Positions 1 through 9,029 of a stretch of DNA of 13,080 nucleotides are shown piece after piece. Position 1 is the stretch's first letter, and every line of letters starts with the position of its first letter. Below the pieces are notes generated by a model. That model did not search any database. It saw nothing but the letters and a program-made list of their open reading frames with translations, and was not told where the DNA came from. The position numbers were made by a program, and so were the translations under genes. The stretch comes from Cudoniella acicularis (taxonomy: Eukaryota > Ascomycota > Leotiomycetes > Helotiales > Helotiaceae), in the NCBI GenBank assembly GCA_013054445.1, contig JAAMPI010001558.1, positions 1-13,080 of the forward strand. Reading direction: 5' to 3'.

Positions 1-49
1 TAGTTCTGTTATACTTTAAGTACTAGTCTTGAAGTAAAGTATTACGACA

Positions 50-1075
50 ATAGCTTCACGATCTAAGAACGCGACTACTAGTATAAGCGCTAGTAGAGTC
101 AATCTTATACCAGACCTCGACAAGGGAATACCCGACGTACCTATGACAGCGGTCAAGGTCGAGGTAAATAAAGGCTTGAAGGTTTCCGTCCTAGATAAGT
201 ATAGTAGGAAGCGCGAGGACCTTAAGACCTTTATCCTATAGATAGAAATATACTTTTGATTCTATAATAACAAATTTAAAACCACGGATACTTATAGTAT
301 CTAGGCTACCTCGTACCTCTGAGGGGAAGCCGCTAAATAGATCGAACCATTTCTAAGAAACTACCTTACCGCTATAACGAGGGTATAGAGGATAGAAGTA
401 TTAGCTAGGATCTTTAGATCTTTTAAGGGGTTTAAGACCGAGATTAGAAGAGTATTTAGAGATATCGATAAAAAGAAGATAGCTATATAGAAGCTGTTTA
501 AACTCTACTAGACTAGGTTAGTAATTAATTATACTACTAAATTCTAAAGATATACTATTAAGACTAGATAAGATATAGACGTATTAATAAGCTATTATAA
601 CTAGGGACTAAAAGACTACGTAAAGGATAAGCTTACTTGATTTAATTACTAGCCTATTAATATTAATACCTTAATCGATACTAGTATATAAGTCGATAAC
701 TAACTATACGAATAAACACGTAACTAAGCTAGTACGAGTAAAGGTTAGTTAGGATATAATAACCCTAGGGATAAACGGTCTAAGAGAACCTATCCTAGTA
801 AAAGAGAAGTCGCTACTACCGAGAGACTAGGACTCTCGCCTAAAGAAAAGAAGCGACGACTTAATAAACAGATGTGTTTTAACTATAAAACAGCGAGATA
901 TATAGCTAAGGACTATTATAAAGGTAGACCTAAGAAGAAAAACGATAAGAAACTAGTCCGAGAGTTCGGAATAACTAAACGAGTACCTAGACAACTAGGG
1001 CTTACTAAACTAAGTAAAGATAGTAGTAAAATAGACGCCTTAATAAGGGACCTAAGTACCGCTACGAATAAATAA
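50..1075 (+). pseudogene. gag: Gag (capsid plus zinc knuckle), RIP-degraded
   Basis: Gag would form the virus-like particle and bind the element RNA. From 182 the frame reads VSVLDKYSRKRED, the usual start of a fungal retrotransposon capsid domain (proline of a PDKYSGKRED-like motif changed to Leu), followed by aromatic-rich capsid text with stops at Gln/Trp/Arg positions. The best ATG-initiated open stretch in the window (872-1075, 67 codons) is not a gene of its own. It begins at the zinc knuckle, where MCFNYKTARYIAKDYYK lines up with a CX2CX4HX4C knuckle in which the second Cys, the His and the third Cys have all become Tyr. The upstream frame is the same. The N-terminus is inferred from ATA at 50. 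Confidence 0.88.
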
Positions 1076-2330
1076 CTTAAGTAGTAAGGAATCTCTATAT
1101 AAGTAGATCTACTATTAAGCTGTTATAGCTCGCCTAGTAATAGCGAAAGTAAAAGAGAGGATACCTACTTAAAGAATCTTCGACTCGTTAGCTACGAACA
1201 ACTTAAATAGTAGGGTATTATATTATAGGTAGGTATATTACTAGACTAGGAGAATTATAGAGATTTAGACTAGGAATTAGGTAGACTAGACCTATTACTA
1301 GAAGTCGATAAACATTAGATACTTATCTATATCAAAAACGATATACGAATATAGAGACTACTTATTAAGAATAGACTAAACTAGATAGTAGATAAGCTAT
1401 ACTTTAATAAGGATAAGGGTATATAAGACGAGCCTACCTTCGGGGAACTATATAGAGTTATATATAAGAATACGCGAAGAATCGTCTTTATAGCCTAGTA
1501 TAACGAGCTAGGAGAGCGCTATTATATTACTACTATCCTAATTTATAATAAAAGACTATTAATCTTTAATAATAAAGCGGAACCCGAAAGTGTTTAAGAA
1601 ATAGTCGAGATAAATAATAACGAAAGAATCTAAGAAAAAACTATACTAGTTATTAGCTTAAAGATAAGTTATATCTAGGACTAGATTTTAGAGATAAATA
1701 AGTTATAATTATATATACTATACCGACTTACGGAAGCTATAGACTAGTATAGAGTATAGGAAAACCTCTTAATAGAAAATACTATTACGGAATCACGAGT
1801 CCGTAAAGCCGCCGCGATAGTTAGCTATAAGTAACTTATTATTAAAATTAAACTTAATAGAATCTCTATACGAGCGATAATCGATTTAAGAGCCTAGAAG
1901 AACTATATCGACCCTAACTTTACTATAAATTAGCTAATTCCTATAAAACCTTTATAGGAACTATATTAGCTTATCTTATTAGGCGATAAGAAAGTAGGAA
2001 TTAATAGATAGGTTAAGAAGAAAGTTAGGCGGCTACCTCTAATTATACTAGAAGAATACTACGAGGTGATTAACCTAGACGTTGTTCTACTCGAAAGACA
2101 CCTAGTAGTCCTTAAGATACTATAGATTAAATAATATAATCTAAATATCGACTAGACGACTAGTATAATAGGGTTTATATATTATAAGTATAAAAGGATA
2201 AAATAACTATCTAACCCGAGAGAAGTATATATAACCTTAGGCGATAGAACTACTAACGGAAGAACGATAGGTAAGCTAATATTAGCGATTAAGATAGATT
2301 AACTAGATATATTATTATAATATTAAGAAT
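1076..2330 (+). pseudogene. Gag-pol linker and aspartic protease, RIP-degraded
   Basis: The frame continues from the zinc knuckle without a shift. At 1857-1920 it reads RISIRAIIDLRA, then a stop, then KNYIDPNF. This fits a retroviral-type aspartic protease in which the catalytic Asp-Ser-Gly has become Asp-Leu-Arg (TCA to TTA, GGA to AGA); the Asp codon is at 1883-1885. The enzyme would have cut the Gag-Pol precursor inside particles. The linker (about 1080-1850) is hydrophilic and has no recognised motif. Having protease and RT in the same frame as gag suggests a single Gag-Pol ORF, as in Tf1-like chromoviruses, rather than a frameshifting design. Confidence 0.8.
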
Positions 2331-3140
2331 TCGTAAAACTGTTTAATAACCTAAAAGATATAAAAGCTCTACTAGAATATAAGCTATAGGATTATATAAT
2401 TAGGCTTAAAGAAGAGATAGTACTAATATCCGAGAAGTGTTAACGATATAATCTATAGACCTTAAGGACGCTCGAGAAGTATATAGAAGAGATAGTATAG
2501 AAAAGATAGATTCGAAAGTCGAAATTACTTACTATTATTAATATATTATTAGTATATAAGAAAGGCGACCTAAATAGTCGACTTTATATAGATTATCGTA
2601 AGCTAAACGCTACGATAATTAAAGATATATATCCGATATCTAATATATAATATTTATAAGATAAGTTAACTAAGGCTATTATATTTATAATATTAGACTA
2701 ATAAAACGCGTTTAACCTAATTAGGATTATAAAGGGTTATAAGTAGATAATAGTATTCCTTTTACCCTTAGGATTATAAGAGTATATAATAATACTATTT
2801 AGGTTAATAAACGTATTAGCTATTTACTAGCGATAGAATAACAAGGTTCTTTATAAATATTTAGGTGTTATAGTTATATACTATTTAGACGATATCCTAG
2901 TCTTCTCTAAATAAGAAAAAGATTATAAGATATATATAAAGTAAGTTATATATATATTTATAAAAGTTAATTTAAGACTTAAACTATTTAAATACTAATT
3001 TAGAGTTAAGAAGATAACGTTCTTAGGTTATATTATAAGACTTAGAGAAATCGCTATTAACCTTAAAAAAACTAAAGTAATCACGAAATAGATAATACCT
3101 AGAAATATTAAAGACGTCTAGATATTCTTAGGATTCGTAA
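2330..3140 (+). pseudogene. Reverse transcriptase domain, RIP-degraded
   Basis: The frame reads a Gypsy RT in order: an approach segment with YKKGDLNSRLYIDYRKLN (2549-2602, preserving the DYRKLN motif), then LTKAIIFIILD followed by NAFNLIRI at about 2660-2735, then the catalytic YLDDILVFSK at 2882-2911 with both Asp codons intact. Gln/Trp codons around these motifs are stops (for example just after YLDDILVFSK). RT copies the element RNA to DNA in the particle. The motifs are diagnostic of Ty3/Gypsy rather than Copia (YVDD) or LINE RTs. The two catalytic Asp codons survive because GAC and GAT lack an RIP-susceptible CpA here. Confidence 0.93.
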
Positions 3141-3199
3141 ACTTTTATTAGATATTTATTAAAAGATATTCTAGAATTATAAAACTACTTATATAACTT

Positions 3200-3720
3200 A
3201 TAAGAAAAGATACTAAGTTCTTATAAAGTAAAGAAATAGATTAGGCCTTTAAATAAATTAAGTAACGATTTAAAGAAAAGCCTATTCTACGAAACTATTA
3301 AGATAATAAGCTAAGTATCGTTAAGACTAATATATCTAATACTTAGACTAGAATAATATATCTCTAGTCTAATAACAACGACAAGCTATATTCTATAGCT
3401 TATTTTTTACGAAAAATATTACTCGCTAAATAAAATTATAATATTTATAAAAAAGAACTACTTATAATAGTAGAAGCGCTATAATACTAGCGAGTTTATC
3501 TTTAAAGAGCCTAATTCCCGATTATTATCTATACTAACTATATAAATCTATAAACCTTTACTATAATAAAGGTCCTAGATAACAGAAAGTTAGTAAGATA
3601 GTTAGAGGAATTAGTAGGCTATAACCTTATAATAAAACACGTAAAAGGAACCGATAATACTAGGGCGAACGCTTTTAGTTAGAAACTAAGATATAAAGAC
3701 AATAAATAATACGAGGAAAT
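3200..3720 (+). pseudogene. RNase H domain, RIP-degraded, catalytic Asp lost
   Basis: In the same frame, 3434-3490 reads NYNIYKKELLIIVEAL, the hallmark second half of Gypsy RNase H (NYxxxDKELLAIVxA). Upstream, the segment expected to hold the first catalytic Asp (ETDASN type) reads KTNISN, with Asp changed to Asn at 3329-3331 (GAT to AAT), a G-to-A change at a RIP-type position. RNase H would remove the RNA strand during reverse transcription and leave the polypurine primer. The downstream connection towards integrase (3540-3720) contains several stops. Confidence 0.88.
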
Positions 3721-3899
3721 AATAATCCTTAGGACCCTAGAGAATAGAGATCTTATACTAGTAATTAGAGAGAATATAACTATAGATAATATAGGCTTAT
3801 AGATCGAATAGATCTATAAAGCTACTAGATAGTATTTAAAGTATAACGTATATATAAGCCTAGAACTATATTTAAAGAATAAGCTCTTATATTAAAGAT

Positions 3900-4680
3900 A
3901 GAGCGATAAGATATTCGTTCTTAAGATAATTATTAGAGACTTTATAGCTAACTAGTACTCGCTACTAGTATATAGCTACTAGAGAGTAAAGAGAACGTAT
4001 AAAAGGATAATAAGAAACTACTAGTGCCCTAAGCTAAGAATACTAGTTAATTAGGTAGTTAACGACTATAACGCTTATATTAGAAACAATATAATATACT
4101 ATACCTCTTATAGACAGATAGGTATAGTATTTATATTACCTATACCGTAGAAAATAATATTATAAGATTTTATCGTTAAGCTATTAAGATCTTTTAATTA
4201 GATAATAGGAATAGAATACGACTCTATCCTAGTTATTATAAAAAGGTTTATAAAGTATATAATCTTAATATACTATATAAAAAGTAATATAGCCGAAGAC
4301 CTAACCTATATCTTTCTAAAAGAGGTAGTCGCTTAGTATAGACTATTAGAAGAGATTATATTAGACCGAGATAAGCTCTTTATATTAAAATTTTAGACAG
4401 CGCTTATTACTTACCTTAGAGTTAAGTATAAGATATTAATAGCGTTCTACTCTTAGATAAATAAAAGAATAGAAAGAATAAACTAAGTAATTAAGATATA
4501 TTTAAGATATTATATAAACTATTAATAAAACAACTAAATAGAAATACTACCTATAGTATAGTTTTCTTATAATAGCTTAATAACGAATATAATACTTATT
4601 ACGCTATTCTATATAAATTATAGCTATAAGCTAGTAGTATATTAGGAACTAGGACTTATAGACATTAAGAACTAATATAT
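3900..4680 (+). pseudogene. Integrase (zinc-binding and DD35E core), RIP-degraded
   Basis: The N-terminal zinc-binding region (about 3940-4090) reads VKRTYKRIIRNY, a stop, then CPKLRILVN, and ends with DYNAY (4064-4078). There the HHCC histidines and cysteines are now Tyr. The catalytic triad can be placed: Asp 4166-4168 (DFIVKL), Asp 4364-4366 (LDRDKLF, originally SDRDK-like) and Glu 4472-4474 (RIERIN). There are 35 residues between the last two, a correct DD35E spacing. Integrase would have inserted the cDNA with 5-bp target duplications. The RIP changes are Ser to Leu, His/Cys to Tyr and Gln to stop, while the catalytic acids remain. Confidence 0.92.
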
Positions 4681-4839
4681 CTAAATCTAGGTTAATAAAA
4701 TAAAGTTACTTTATATAGAGCTTATAAAAGAACTTAAGTTTATAATAGAAAGAAATATCTTTTATTATAATAAAACACGTAGTTAAGAGCCTACGTTAAA
4801 GGAGAGGGATAGAGTCTATCTTCTTAGAAAAAACATTAA

Positions 4840-5230
4840 TATAAAACAACTAAATAATAAACTTAACTATAAAAAGATTAGACTATATAAGGTTAAGACT
4901 ACTAGAGAACTATTAACGTTTAAATTAGCTCTACTAAAGAATATAAACATTTATCTAGCCTTCTATATATCTCTACTCGAGAAAGTATTACTAGAAGTAT
5001 TATATATACCTTATATCGATATCTAACTAGTTAACCTAGAGTTTAAATATAAAGTCGATTAGATCTTAAGTTTTAGATAGATTAAAAGTAAGATTAAGTA
5101 TTTAATAAGATAGAAGAATTATCTATAGTTAAAAGATATTAAAGAACCTCGAGAAAATTTAATTAACTATCCTAAGAAGCTTATAGCGTTCTACTAGGAA
5201 TTTAGGTATAGTCTTAGGATCCCTAGCCTA
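4840..5230 (+). pseudogene. Integrase C-terminal module and chromodomain, RIP-degraded
   Basis: Around 4880-5000 the frame reads an SH3-like integrase tail (LYKVKTTRELLTFKLAL, then ISLLEKVLLEVL). This is followed by a chromodomain: YKVDxILSFR (from 5048), IKSKIKYLIR, a stop, KNYL, and KDIKEPRENLINYPKKL to about 5190. The pattern YEVDxIL...KYLVRWKGY...EDTWEPxENLxN is that of chromovirus integrases, where the domain targets integration to methylated H3K9 heterochromatin. The Trp residues of the aromatic cage are now stops (TGG to TAG). The frame stays readable to about 5230 (a Gly/Arg-rich tail), but that tail overlaps an antisense ORF and may not belong to pol. Confidence 0.9.
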
Positions 5231-5711
5231 ATTTATAGTTCGGGTCGAGGCCGAGGAGGTCGCTATCGTAGCCGCTACCTAGGGTAATATAGAGCTTACG
5301 CTACTATCTATTCTCTTCTTCTCTTATTACTCTTTAGTATTTTGTTTTTCAGCTACCTCTATAGCGTCTAATTCGTCTATAGTTTTTAGTCTACGACGAA
5401 GTATCTCTAAGGCCCTAGTAGAGAAGGCCTTACGCTAGCGCCGAAGCTAAAGTAGTTTTAATAGCGTCTCTTTCTTCTTATAGTCTAACCGATTATTCTC
5501 TTTTAGAAGATTATCTATAGCCTTAAGCGATAGCTTTATAATATTATAACTATCTTTCTTATTTTCGATATATATAATATATCGCGACAAGTCGTCTTTT
5601 AATATTATATAGCGGGTTTTTCGTTTTATATAATAAGTATAGGTAAGTATCTCGATATTATAGATAGAAGTAATAGCGGATAGTTACTAAAAGGCTTAAT
5701 AGTAGTAGGGT

Positions 5712-5716
5712 AGTAT
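5712..5716. repeat. Left target-site duplication of LTR A
   Basis: AGTAT immediately before the TG of the LTR; the matching copy is at 6057-6061. Confidence 0.9.
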
Positions 5717-6056
5717 TGTTACAGACCTAGTTCGACGCCAGGATAGATTGACTTGATAGTAGTCGACGTAATGACTTGATTCGACGCTCGTCGATTTAAT
5801 GACTTAATAATAGCCTGTCCTTCTGATCGATAGTCGATTCAATAGCTTAACGACTGACCGAGTGACTCACTATCCAGGGGAGTCGCTTACGGACTACTTC
5901 GCTTACTAGCGCTATTTGTATAGTTAAATAGGGCTTCTCCCTCCGGGAGAACCTCTTCTTCTCTCCTTAGTTTAGTCTCTTCGATAATATAGCACCTTCT
6001 TACAAATACGTCCCTACGTGACGTCAGGGCCCTAGTGCCTTTACAGAGCCGTAACA
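5717..6056 (+). repeat. Solo LTR A (340 bp), type I U3, with AGTAT target duplications
   Basis: The segment starts TGTTACAGACC and ends GAGCCGTAACA, so the ends form the inverted repeat TGTTAC/GTAACA. It is flanked on both sides by AGTAT (5712-5716 and 6057-6061), a perfect 5-bp duplication typical of Ty3/Gypsy integration. No internal region accompanies it, so it is a solo LTR left by LTR-LTR recombination. It keeps many CpA and TpG dinucleotides (GTTACAGA, GTCAGGG) and is much less mutated than its surroundings, so it is a younger insertion. The U3 contains short repeats of TGACTTGAT/TGACTTAAT type. The R/U5 tail from about 5953 is shared with the other LTRs here. Confidence 0.93.
6019..6026. 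promoter_or_regulatory. TGACGTCA (CRE/ATF-type) box in LTR A
   Basis: A perfect palindromic TGACGTCA in the shared R/U5 tail. The same box is intact in LTR D (12768-12775) and mutated in LTR B and LTR C. Sites of this form bind bZIP factors of the ATF/CREB class (Atf1 in fission yeast is linked to stress-induced Tf elements). Its role here is inferred from sequence only. Confidence 0.5.
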
Positions 6057-6061
6057 AGTAT
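6057..6061. repeat. Right target-site duplication of LTR A
   Basis: AGTAT immediately after the CA of the LTR, identical to 5712-5716. Confidence 0.9.
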
Positions 6062-6119
6062 AACGAGAGAGACGAGATCTATAGCTATTATTAGAAGTAA
6101 GTAATATAGTTATTTAAGC

Positions 6120-6589
6120 GGATAGAACTACTTTATAACTAATAAGGGATAGTATTACGAATTAGAGTACTACGTATAGGCCTAGGCCTAAGGCTTAGCT
6201 ATAACTAATAGGAACAGTATAGAGAACTAGGGTCCTAAGTCACGAGGGGTTATATAATAAGTTATATAACCTAAGCGAGTCGACGAGGTCGATCGTCGAC
6301 TATATCGACTAGTAAGAAAAGAAGATCTATATAAGTAGAGGGATTTCTTTACTAGTTAAGAGCTTTATACTTAACTTTATATAGTAATCTTATATTATAC
6401 TTTAATATATCTTTACTTATAACGTACTAAGCTTCCTAGTTAGTAACTACTAGTAAAATCGTAACGCCTATACTTTTATACTACTAATTCGATAGACTTC
6501 TTATTTATTTAAGACGCCGCTATTAGTTAAATAGACCTAGTTCCGTTATATTAGACTCTGTCTATATAGGTTAGATAGTTTTTATATTA
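6120..6589. other. AT-rich stretch with no recognisable gene
   Basis: No coding pattern could be assigned with confidence. It contains a 14-bp perfect palindrome TAGGCCTAGGCCTA (6177-6190), a pair of GTCGAC sites around 6277-6302, and a promoter-like ATCTATATAAGTAGAGGG near 6328-6346 followed by CT/TA-rich sequence. The last could be a decayed LTR promoter, but I could not place LTR ends around it. Confidence 0.4.
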
Positions 6590-6919
6590 NNNNTANTNTC
6601 TTATTTTAAGACTATTATANNTAATATACTAGTGTCTATTTATATNCTCTTTNTATANGNANTCTATTATCTTATATNTTATTATATTCTTATATACTTT
6701 TATTATATANNTATANTTATAATATTAAAAGTATTATATAACCTAATAGTNTTTATAAAACNGCTTATAGTTATAGANTTAATATNTTTATAATAGGCTA
6801 TTATCTATTANAANGTCTANTTATTCTAGNTNTATAACTATTATTANAANAGGTCTAANAGTCTTTTCGCTCTTAACTANTACTNTTAGACTAANNNTAN
6901 TTATANNATNATCTTANCN
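6590..6919. other. AT-rich region with about 40 scattered ambiguous (N) bases
   Basis: Isolated and short runs of N occur from 6590 to 6919, mostly next to TA steps, and nowhere else in the window. The pattern of single ambiguous bases, rather than one gap block, suggests conflicting reads from collapsed repeat copies or low-quality AT-rich sequence. No gene is readable. Confidence 0.9.
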
Positions 6920-7029
6920 TATTATAAGCGAATTTAGCTACTATTTCTAGTAACGAGACTCGTATAAGACGTTCTATTTAAGCTAGACATCTATAATATA
7001 TTATAAAGAAATTTTTAAATATAAATATA

Positions 7030-7073
7030 AGTCTATATACCCTTATTCCGACTACCCGAAAATTACCCGAACT
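7030..7073 (+). repeat. Left terminal inverted repeat of the pogo/Fot1 element
   Basis: 44 bp starting AGTCTATATACCC and ending ACCCGAACT. It pairs with the reverse complement of 9233-9276 with five transition differences (positions 5, 6, 12, 18 and 35) and is preceded by TA at 7028-7029. Confidence 0.93.
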
Positions 7074-7864
7074 ACCTATAACACTTTAAAATTACTCTTC
7101 GACTATAATATAGTCTAATAATCTATTAGATATACTAGATATATCTAAGGCTTCTTCTTCTATTTTAGCTCTACTAGCTCTACTAGCCTTATCCTATGCC
7201 CGTTTTATTGCCTTAATATCTATAAATTTAGAATTCGGACTAGTCTAAACCTTTCTTCTTTTTTTTAGGCTTCGTAGCTTCTAGCCTAGCCTCTAGGGAC
7301 TAGATTCGAAGCTCTTAGGTAGCTAGAAGTAATTCTTACTCTTTAAAGCCTTTTATAATCTTATAGAATAAAAGCCTTTAAGTATACGAATTAGGGTCCT
7401 CTAGCTACTAGAATTCTAGAGCCTGGTTCTAAAGTTTAGTCGACTTCCTAGGCGTAGACTAAGTAATTTAAGACGCCTCCGTAGCCTAGCCTAGCCTATT
7501 CTGCCCCCCCGAAGGCTGCCCTAGAGTCCTACTAGCCTTATTACTATTCTCTAGGAGTAGAGGGCTTATAAATAGCTTAGCTATATTTCGGGGCTAGAGT
7601 CTAGTTATCTTCTAGCTACTTTTAATATTACTTATAGATAAGGCTTCTTTACGGGCCTTCTAGTAGTAGTAGAAGAAGTTCTATTTCTTAATTAGGCTTA
7701 AATCTATAATAGTAGCTAAGTATTCTAGTGTCGACTTTTTAAGAAAGAAAAGACTAATAGATCTAGTAGCTAGAAGACGTATAACGAGTATAGCGGTAAA
7801 AAAAAATAGGTATATATTATATAAATAGTATATATATATATAAATTCTATAGTTTTATAGCTTT

Positions 7865-8041
7865 TGTTATAGTATACGCAAGTAATATAAATCAAGTAGT
7901 ATTCTCTGTTTTTTAGAATTATCGACGAAGAAGAGAAGAAGCTAGATATAGGAAGGACTGTCGTCTTAAGGGAGCGCAGCTCCTAGACTAGTCCTAGAAC
8001 AGACTAGCTCGGAACATATAACTCGTACTAGATCTATTATA
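7865..8041 (-). mobile_element. 177-bp insertion inside the transposase gene, possible short solo LTR
   Basis: The transposase reads LDGYKSY up to about 8042 and resumes with KTIEF at about 7860, so the intervening DNA is an insertion. Two readings of its ends are possible. With ends TGTTATAG...CTATTATA it is flanked by GCTTT at 7860-7864 and 8042-8046, giving a 5-bp duplication like the LTRs. Alternatively TATAGCTTTT is a 10-bp duplication (7856-7865 and 8038-8047), as in Mutator-like elements. On the minus strand it has a TATA-like and CT-rich promoter-like segment (CCTTCCTATATCTAG) and ends CTATAACA, favouring a small LTR. It still keeps several CpA/TpG sites. Confidence 0.7.
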
Positions 8042-8752
8042 GCTTTTATAGCCGTCTAGAATAAGTAGCCTAGGCTCTTACGTATAGGTCTAGGGTAGGA
8101 ATACCTTTTAAAGCTACTTTATAGCTATAGAGTCTATAGTCTAGCTATTATCCGTAGCTATAAATTAATTACTAGTCCTTAAATAGGCTAAGGGCCTATA
8201 AAAACTACTATTATTATACTGATTTTCCTTTAAAAATTATAAATAGATAAAGCCTTATCCTTATCGCTAAGATATACTTAATAAAAGAGGTCTAGGCCTT
8301 CGATCTAGGCTACTTTCTTTAGATCTTACGCCGCTCCGAGCTTCTAACTACTAGGCTATTTATACCTAGCCCTTCTATAATACTAGATTTATCTATATTA
8401 TACCGGTTTTTAGGCCGAATAGCCTAGATCTCTAGAATATAAAGCTTCTAGAACCAGGACTTGATTATATTAGATATAGCCCTATTTATACGCTAAGAAT
8501 TAATAGATTTATATCTTATAGTCTTAAGAACTAGATTCCTCTATAAAAAGGCCTATAGCTAGTGCTTTCCGACTAGGCTATAGTCTCCCTTAATAGCTAG
8601 GATACGCTAGGCGAATTCCCTAATTTACGTATAGGTTAGAGGATATCTAAGGGCCTCTTAGGTAAGAACCTAGTTAGCTAAATAGTTCTCTTAGGCCTTA
8701 GAGAGCCTTTAATAATATTCTACTAATTTAAAATAGTTTTTTATACTAGCTA

Positions 8753-8757
8753 CTCGG
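8753..8757. repeat. Left target-site duplication of LTR B
   Basis: CTCGG, repeated exactly at 9025-9029 on the other side of the LTR. Confidence 0.9.
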
Positions 8758-9024
8758 TGTTATAGACCTAGTGTAACGCATAGTCCTGTGACTAGTAAGA
8801 CTCAGACAGTATAGCGCTATATACGACAGGAGGCTACGACACGTCCCCCTAACCCCTTATCACGTGACCTCGCTTACTAGCACTTACCTCCTGTATATAA
8901 GGCCCCTTCAGGGCCACCTCTCCTTCTTCTCTCCTTAGCTTAGTTTCTTCGATAATATAGCACCTTCTTATAAATACGTCCCTATATAACGTCAGGGCCC
9001 TCGTGCCTTTATAAAGCTATAACA
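8758..9024 (+). repeat. Solo LTR B (267 bp), type II U3, with CTCGG target duplications
   Basis: It starts TGTTATAGACC and ends AAGCTATAACA and is flanked by CTCGG at 8753-8757 and 9025-9029. Removing the LTR and one CTCGG restores a continuous transposase frame across the site (VKSRVASIKN on the minus strand), so it inserted into the pogo gene after that element had landed. It has a TATATAA box at 8894-8900, a GGCCC/GGGCC hairpin (8901-8915), and the shared CT-rich start and R/U5 tail. Many CpA/TpG survive, so RIP was light. Confidence 0.94.
8894..8900 (+). promoter_or_regulatory. TATA box of LTR B
   Basis: TATATAA lies about 35 nt before the CT-rich segment ending CTTAGCTTAG, the expected start of R. 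The equivalent boxes are TATATATA at 10285-10292 in LTR C and at 12674-12681 in LTR D. Confidence 0.6.
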
Positions 9025-9029
9025 CTCGG
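9025..9029. repeat. Right target-site duplication of LTR B
   Basis: CTCGG immediately after the terminal CA of the LTR, identical to 8753-8757. Confidence 0.9.

Larger units (their letters stand above)
50..5230 (+). mobile_element. RIP-inactivated chromodomain Ty3/Gypsy retrotransposon, internal gag-pol region
   Basis: All coding domains of a Ty3/Gypsy element of the chromovirus type can be read in order in one frame (codon starts at positions congruent to 2 mod 3): capsid-like gag, CCHC knuckle, protease, RT, RNase H, integrase and C-terminal chromodomain. I checked the frame at 182, 872, 1883, 2579, 2882, 3434, 4025, 4364 and 5048 and it never shifts, so decay was by base substitution. Dozens of TAG/TAA stops replace Gln/Trp codons and His/Cys codons became Tyr, as expected from CpA to TpA change on both strands. 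No ATG opens the frame; ATA at 50-52, followed by Ala-Ser-Arg codons, is a likely former ATG. The 5' LTR lies outside the window or is not recognisable, and no 3' LTR of this element was identified. The 3' boundary near 5230 is approximate. Confidence 0.93.
5270..6120 (-). pseudogene. ORF X: unidentified degenerate coiled-coil-like protein, split by a solo LTR
   Basis: On the minus strand a long frame with few, RIP-explainable stops reads through 5716 to about 5290. Pieces include KRKTRYIILKDDLSRYIIYI, then LSLKAIDNLLKENNRLDYKK, then KAFSTRALEILRRRLKTIDE followed by LDAIEVAEKQNTKE. It is rich in Lys, Arg, Leu and Glu with heptad-like spacing, suggesting a coiled coil. If the LTR at 5717-6056 and one AGTAT copy are removed, the frame continues into 6062-6120 (DLVSLVILPYYY across the junction), so the LTR landed inside this coding sequence. 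I do not recognise the family. The 5' end beyond 6120 is ambiguous because two frames are plausible. It abuts the gypsy pol tail in convergent orientation, so it could be a separate element, a captured gene, or an antisense accessory ORF of the gypsy element. Confidence 0.5.

Noticed and set aside
1..20. TAGTTCTGTTATAC at the window start as a RIPed tRNA primer-binding site (TGG to TAG)
   Set aside because: The position is plausible, but no LTR end is visible before it and no tRNA match can be tested here.
872..1075. 67-codon open reading frame as an independent small gene
   Set aside because: It is in the gag-pol frame and begins exactly at the RIP-altered zinc knuckle, so it is a gap between stops in a pseudogene.
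5048..5230. Gly/Arg-rich tail (SSGRGRGGRYRSRY) as an RGG RNA-binding domain of pol
   Set aside because: It overlaps the end of antisense ORF X and has no support as part of the known chromodomain C-terminus.
5717..6056. LTR A as the 3' LTR of the gypsy gag-pol at 50-5230
   Set aside because: The perfect AGTAT on both sides, the much lower mutation load and the ORF X frame running across it show an independent solo insertion.
7801..7860. TA-rich tract as a functional microsatellite or promoter
   Set aside because: It lies within the transposase coding region and is best explained by RIP of coding sequence plus slippage that shifted the frame.
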